Shown here: piece by piece, positions 5,786-9,345 of the stretch | Layout: every line of letters begins with the position of its first letter | Position numbering within the stretch: the stretch's first letter is position 1 | Assembly (NCBI GenBank): GCA_958415865.1 | Contig: CATYZV010000048.1 | Coordinates: 1 to 9,345, forward strand | From: an uncultured Selenomonadaceae bacterium | Lineage (GTDB): Bacteria > Bacillota > Negativicutes > Selenomonadales > Selenomonadaceae | Length of the DNA stretch: 9,345 bases | Direction of reading: 5' to 3' | Notes under the pieces: generated by a model | What the model was told of the DNA's origin: nothing | What the model saw: the letters and a program-made list of their open reading frames with translations, nothing else | Databases searched by the model: none | Made by a program: the position numbers and the translations under genes

Positions 5786-7171
5786 ATGGCAAAGAGAAAA
5801 ACCATGTTCGTCTGTCAGGAATGCGGCTACAGTGCGCCCAAATGGCTCGGACGCTGCCCCGGCTGCGGCAAGTGGAACACGCTCGTCGAAGAGCTGGAAG
5901 AACCCGCCTCGCCTGCCGGCGGAATAGGCAGAGGCTTTTCGCTCAGCACGAATAAGACGAATGCCGCGCCCAAGCCCATCAAGGAAATAGCTACCGAAGA
6001 TTTGCCGCGCTACAGTGCCGGCTCGCCTGAGATGAACCGCGTCTTAGGCGGCGGTATAATACCCGGCTCGCTCGTGCTGATGGTAGGCGACCCCGGCGTG
6101 GGCAAGTCTAGCCTCAATCTCAGGATATGCGCCAACGTAGCAGCCAAGCGCAAAGTCCTCTACGTAACCGGCGAAGAAAGCGCGCGCCAAGTCCGCATGC
6201 GCGCCGACCGCCTCGGAGCATTGCAGGATAAACTGTACGTACTCAGTGAAACGGACCTTGAGCGCATTGAACGCCACGTTACCGAGCAGCAGCCCGAACT
6301 GCTCGTCATCGACTCCATTCAGACCATCTTCCGCCCCGACATCCAGAGCGCGCCCGGCAGCGTCAGCCAAGTCAGGGAATGTTCCGTGAGCCTTATGCGC
6401 ATGGCAAAGCAGAACAACATCACCATCTTCATAATTGGCCACGTAACGAAAGACGGCACGCTCGCCGGCCCGCGCGTCCTAGAGCACATAGTCGACACGG
6501 TGCTTTACTTTGAGGGCGAGCGCAACGCCGAATACCGCGTACTGCGAGCCGTCAAAAACCGCTTCGGCAACACGAATGAAATCGGCATATTCGAGATGCG
6601 CGAGAGCGGACTCGTCGACGTGCCCGATGCCTCGAAGATGTTCCTGTCCGAAGAAAACAGCTCCGAGTCCGGCACCGTCATAATCCCCGCGCTGGAAGGC
6701 ACGCGGCCCCTGCTCGTCGAAGTGCAGTCGCTCGTCGCTCCCACTCCCTACGTGCCGCCGCGCCGCACCTCTGATTCCATCGACATCAAAAAAATACAGC
6801 TGCTGCTCGCCGTGCTCGAAAAGCGCGTCCACCTAAACATGGGCGCGTGCGATGTCTACGTAAAAGTAGCAGGCGGCATAAAGCTCGACGACCCCGCAGT
6901 CGATCTCGCTCTGTGCTGTGCCATGGCATCGAGCTTCCGCAACAAGAGTATACCGCCGCAGACCATAATATTCGGCGAAGTAGGCTTGTCCGGCGAAGTA
7001 CGCTCCGTCAGCCAGCCTGACATCCGCGTGCGCGAAGCCGTCCGCATGGGCTTCACCAACATCATACTGCCGGCAAAAAATCTCGAACGCCTCGAACACA
7101 GCGCAGACGGCGTGCATATCTACGGTGTCCGCTACTTAACCGAGGCACTGAAGATAGTCCTGCGGAATTAA
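5786..7171 (+). CDS. radA: RadA/Sms, DNA repair and branch-migration ATPase
   Basis: RadA is a RecA-related hexameric ATPase that helps process recombination intermediates. The N-terminus holds a C4 zinc finger, C10-x2-C13 and C24-x2-C27, in the typical FVCQECGYSAPKWLGRCPGCG context. The RecA-like core has Walker A GDPGVGKS (101-108), Walker B LLVIDS (172-177) and the RadA-specific KNRFG (257-261). The C-terminal Lon/S16-like domain (about 330-461) includes VAGGIKLDDPAVDLAL (361-376). Length (461 aa) is normal. ATG 5786 gives the expected MAKRKT N-terminus, although no Shine-Dalgarno lies within 40 nt of it; the candidate is the AGGAGG before the hairpin. It is probably read through from clpC, as no terminator or clear promoter intervenes. 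Confidence 0.96.
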   Translation: MAKRKTMFVCQECGYSAPKWLGRCPGCGKWNTLVEELEEPASPAGGIGRGFSLSTNKTNAAPKPIKEIATEDLPRYSAGSPEMNRVLGGGIIPGSLVLMVGDPGVGKSSLNLRICANVAAKRKVLYVTGEESARQVRMRADRLGALQDKLYVLSETDLERIERHVTEQQPELLVIDSIQTIFRPDIQSAPGSVSQVRECSVSLMRMAKQNNITIFIIGHVTKDGTLAGPRVLEHIVDTVLYFEGERNAEYRVLRAVKNRFGNTNEIGIFEMRESGLVDVPDASKMFLSEENSSESGTVIIPALEGTRPLLVEVQSLVAPTPYVPPRRTSDSIDIKKIQLLLAVLEKRVHLNMGACDVYVKVAGGIKLDDPAVDLALCCAMASSFRNKSIPPQTIIFGEVGLSGEVRSVSQPDIRVREAVRMGFTNIILPAKNLERLEHSADGVHIYGVRYLTEALKIVLRN

Positions 7172-7377
7172 TCTCATAATTGATGAATAATCATAATGAC
7201 AGGCTCATCACTATACACTGGTATCGAATCAACAAACATCGTCTGCAAGTCAGCTTCAATCATTAGATTTTGATTAATATGACCGTAAAGTCATGGACTT
7301 TTCAGACAGACTTTAGTACAATAAAATATATGAAAACACAAATATTGAATTACAAAAAAGGGGGTTCAACAACGATT
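7172..7377. other. AT-rich intergenic region between radA and the PIN/TRAM gene
   Basis: About 200 bases hold no credible gene. There is no intrinsic terminator after radA; only a weak TGATGA/TCATCA pair (7181-7186 / 7205-7210) without a T tract. The right half contains a promoter, an AAAGTC/GACTTT palindrome (7287-7292 / 7296-7301), a second GACTTT copy (7309-7314) and a G-rich Shine-Dalgarno. In B. subtilis disA occupies this position; I see no trace of disA motifs here. Confidence 0.7.
7294..7322 (+). promoter_or_regulatory. Putative promoter of the PIN/TRAM-ispD unit
   Basis: TGGACT (7294-7299; four of six) and TACAAT (7317-7322; five of six) are separated by 17 bases. The start would be about 7329. 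The -35 element overlaps a small AAAGTC-ATG-GACTTT palindrome. If the promoter is real, the in-frame TTG at 7270 cannot be the start of the downstream gene in this transcript. Confidence 0.5.
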
Positions 7378-8511
7378 GTGTTATTATATAATGTATTGAA
7401 ATTTTTCATCACAGCCGTGGCCGTAGTGCTCGGAGCTACCGTCTTCGAGTTCGCCAGCCCGCTTCTCGCCTTCATCGTCAGCGCGGAATTTCTCCAGATG
7501 AATCTCAACATCCTCGGCATGACGATGATGAACGTCATCTCCATAGTGCTCGGCGGTGCCATCGGCGGCACGATAGGCTTTATCGGCTCGCCGTACTGTA
7601 TCAAAAAACTGCGCAAATTCTCCGTCTGGGTAGAACAGCAGCTCAGCAAAATGCCGATCGACGACGTACTCGCCGGCGTAGCAGGCCTTGCCATCGGTCT
7701 CGTCATCGCCAACCTGCTCGGCGTGGCATTCTCCCGCATTCCCGTCATCGGGCCGTACATCTCCATCATCTTCAGCATCGTGTTCGGTTATTTGGGTATT
7801 TATATTACTATAAAAAAACGCAATGATATCTTATCTATTCTTCCCAAAAACAGAGAGCGCGCAGCAAAAGAAGAAAAGGCAAAAGAACAGGCTGTAAAGC
7901 CCGAACTGCCGCCCAATGCCCCGTCTTATAAACTGCTCGACACCAGCGTCATAATCGACGGGCGCATCGCCGACATCTGCAAGACGGGCTTCATCGAAGG
8001 CACGCTCTTAATACCGGTATTCGTGCTCGAAGAGCTTCAATTCATCGCCGACTCCGCCGATGCCCTAAAGCGCACGCGCGGCCGCCGCGGGCTCGACATC
8101 TTAAAGCGCATACAGACGGAATTCGATATGCTCGTCAAGATAGACCACCACGACTACGACGATATCAACGGTGTGGACTCCAAGCTCATCCGCCTCGGAC
8201 AGGAAATCGGCGCTAAGATCATCACAAACGACTTCAACCTGAACAAAGTCGCCGATCTTCAAGGCGTGCAGGTGCTCAACATCAATGAACTTGCCAACGC
8301 CATAAAACCCGTTGTAATACCGGGCGAAAGCATGACGGTAACCGTCGTCAAAGACGGCAAGGAACAGGGACAGGGCGTTGCCTACCTCGATGACGGCACG
8401 ATGATAGTCGTCGAAAACGGCCACCGCCACCTCAACGAAACACTCAGCGTAACCGTAACTTCCGTGCTTCAGACGGCAGCCGGCCGCATGATATTCGCCA
8501 AACCGAAATAG
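7378..8511 (+). CDS. yacL: Membrane-anchored PIN/TRAM-domain protein (YacL family)
   Basis: The N-terminal 145 residues contain about four hydrophobic segments (near 6-34, 50-72, 97-117 and 122-145), followed by a charged linker (147-180) and a cytoplasmic PIN nuclease-like domain. The PIN acidic residues are in place: D188 in LLDTS, E218/E219 in VLEEL, D267 in VDSKL and D285 in TNDFNLN. A TRAM-type beta domain ends the protein (about 314-377), suggesting RNA binding. The cellular role is poorly defined; ribonuclease activity is inferred. The start is uncertain: GTG 7378 is preceded by GGGGGT at 7360-7366 with about 11-nt spacing and gives 377 aa, close to B. subtilis YacL (366). The in-frame ATG 7330 lacks a Shine-Dalgarno and would be almost leaderless. 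Its TAG overlaps the ispD Shine-Dalgarno, so the two genes are coupled. Confidence 0.85.
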   Translation: MLLYNVLKFFITAVAVVLGATVFEFASPLLAFIVSAEFLQMNLNILGMTMMNVISIVLGGAIGGTIGFIGSPYCIKKLRKFSVWVEQQLSKMPIDDVLAGVAGLAIGLVIANLLGVAFSRIPVIGPYISIIFSIVFGYLGIYITIKKRNDILSILPKNRERAAKEEKAKEQAVKPELPPNAPSYKLLDTSVIIDGRIADICKTGFIEGTLLIPVFVLEELQFIADSADALKRTRGRRGLDILKRIQTEFDMLVKIDHHDYDDINGVDSKLIRLGQEIGAKIITNDFNLNKVADLQGVQVLNINELANAIKPVVIPGESMTVTVVKDGKEQGQGVAYLDDGTMIVVENGHRHLNETLSVTVTSVLQTAAGRMIFAKPK

Positions 8512-8526
8512 GAGGGAGAGAACACC

Positions 8527-9264
8527 ATGGTATCCGCAATCTTCCCCGCAGCAGGACAGGGAAAGCGCATGGGACTGGGCTTCAACAAGATATTCACAGA
8601 GCTTTCCGGCAAGCCCGTGCTGCTCCAGACACTGCTGACCTTCTCGCGGTGCAGCTGCATCGACGAATTGATTATTGTCGTCAGCCCGCACGAAGTAGAC
8701 ACCGTGCGCCAAGTGCTTTCCAAAGTGCCGCGCCTCAAGCCCTTCACCGTAGTCGGCGGAGGCAGCGAACGCCAGTACTCCGTCTACAACGGGCTTATGG
8801 CAGTAAGCCCCGAATCAGATATCGTGCTTGTCCACGACGCGGCACGCCCGATGGTCAGCGAGCAGATAATTCAGAACATCGTTAATGAAGTGATGCTCAG
8901 CGGCACAGCAGTCTGCGCCGTCCCGGCAAAAAACACCATCGCCGCCATCGACGACACCGGCTTCATAAAAGAAGTGCCCGACCGCTCTACCATCTGGGAA
9001 GTACAGACACCGCAAGGCTTCAAAAAAGAACTGCTGATGCAGGCACACGAAAAAGCCAAAGCAGATGCCTTCCTCGGCACCGACGAAGCAAGCCTCGTAA
9101 TGCGCCTGCCCCATCCCGTCAAGCTCGTGATGGGCAGCTACGACAATATCAAGATCACCACGCCCACCGACCTCTTGTTCGCCGAGATGATGTTCGGCCA
9201 CAATACGGCAAAACAGCTCAAATTCAAAATGTCCTCGATGATAGAAAATATTCTGCACAGATAA
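8527..9264 (+). CDS. ispD: IspD, 2-C-methyl-D-erythritol 4-phosphate cytidylyltransferase
   Basis: IspD joins CTP and MEP to form CDP-methylerythritol, the third step of the MEP isoprenoid pathway. Family motifs are complete: the CTP-binding loop AAGQGKRMG (8-16) with R14, K21 in FNKIF, GGGSERQYSVYNGL (77-90), VHDAARP (102-108), VPAKNTI (132-138), PDRSTIWEVQTPQGF (151-165), TDEAS (185-189) and NIKIT (207-211). Length 245 aa is slightly over the usual 230, due to a short C-terminal extension. GGAGGGAG at 8511-8518, 8 nt upstream, fixes ATG 8527. It forms a two-gene unit with the PIN/TRAM gene and is followed directly by a terminator; ispF, which often follows or fuses with ispD, is not adjacent. 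Confidence 0.96.
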   Translation: MVSAIFPAAGQGKRMGLGFNKIFTELSGKPVLLQTLLTFSRCSCIDELIIVVSPHEVDTVRQVLSKVPRLKPFTVVGGGSERQYSVYNGLMAVSPESDIVLVHDAARPMVSEQIIQNIVNEVMLSGTAVCAVPAKNTIAAIDDTGFIKEVPDRSTIWEVQTPQGFKKELLMQAHEKAKADAFLGTDEASLVMRLPHPVKLVMGSYDNIKITTPTDLLFAEMMFGHNTAKQLKFKMSSMIENILHR

Positions 9265-9272
9265 ATCAATAG

Positions 9273-9316
9273 AAAAGCCCCGATGAAGAAATTCATGCTT
9301 CATCGGGGCTTTTTTA
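9273..9316 (+). terminator. Strong Rho-independent terminator after ispD
   Basis: AAAAGCCCCGATGAAG (9273-9288) pairs perfectly with CTTCATCGGGGCTTTT (9298-9313) around a nine-base loop, followed by more T residues (to 9315). It starts 8 nt after the ispD stop. The A tract on the left makes it able to act in both directions. Confidence 0.95.
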
Positions 9317-9345
9317 TTTGCCGCTGCATATTATTAATGTAGTTA

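Noticed and set aside
5740..5955. 71-codon + strand ORF starting ATGATG right after AGGAGG, overlapping the first 170 nt of radA
   Set aside because: Most of it is the out-of-frame shadow of the radA zinc-finger region, and the product is Arg-rich with no recognisable domain. It is kept only as a possible decoy start in the hairpin finding.
7270..7377. N-terminal extension of the PIN/TRAM protein from TTG 7270 or ATG 7330
   Set aside because: Neither has a Shine-Dalgarno, the putative promoter overlaps this stretch, and the extension is polar and unlike the family, which begins with a membrane segment.

Overview
The window reads as a chromosomal housekeeping segment from a Bacillota (Firmicutes) bacterium with moderate GC content. 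The gene order ctsR-mcsA-mcsB-clpC-radA-PIN/TRAM membrane protein-ispD is the classical low-GC Gram-positive protein-quality-control locus. Compared with Bacillus subtilis, disA is missing between radA and the PIN/TRAM gene, ispF does not follow ispD, and xpt sits upstream of ctsR. A Negativicutes or other non-Bacillus member is plausible, but this is a guess from general appearance, not a sequence match. Every recognised gene is on the + strand; I saw no mobile element, CRISPR array, tRNA or rRNA.

Layout. Positions 1-740 hold a self-contained purine-salvage unit: a sigma-A-type promoter, xpt and an intrinsic terminator. Positions 780-5743 hold the CtsR/McsAB/ClpC stress operon. It starts from a strong promoter whose spacer carries tandem AGTCAAA repeats, the half-site of the CtsR operator. 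CtsR represses the operon; McsA and McsB form the protein-arginine kinase that inactivates CtsR and marks proteins with phosphoarginine; ClpC, whose N-domain keeps both acidic residues of the phosphoarginine pockets, unfolds the marked proteins for ClpP. mcsA/mcsB overlap by 8 nt. At the end of clpC an unreported 46-codon basic, single-TM reading frame also overlaps by 8 nt.

Positions 5611-5785 are the most unusual stretch. They contain this small ORF, an 11-bp perfect inverted repeat inside it, and a 13-bp perfect hairpin placed between a strong Shine-Dalgarno and the radA start, which has no Shine-Dalgarno of its own next to it. Positions 5786-7171 are radA (DNA repair/recombination). An AT-rich gap of about 200 bp follows, where B. 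subtilis has disA; it contains a new promoter. Then come a four-TM PIN/TRAM protein (YacL family) and ispD (MEP isoprenoid pathway), closed by a strong terminator at 9273-9316.

The window is mostly a known system. The points that deserve a second look are: the 8-nt (rather than 10-nt) period of the CtsR repeats, a Gly-to-Leu change in the CtsR glycine loop, a basic tail encoded in the +1 frame behind ctsR, a shortened active-site loop and an altered C-terminal motif in McsB, the small membrane-peptide ORF after clpC, and the hairpin-separated ribosome-binding site of radA.
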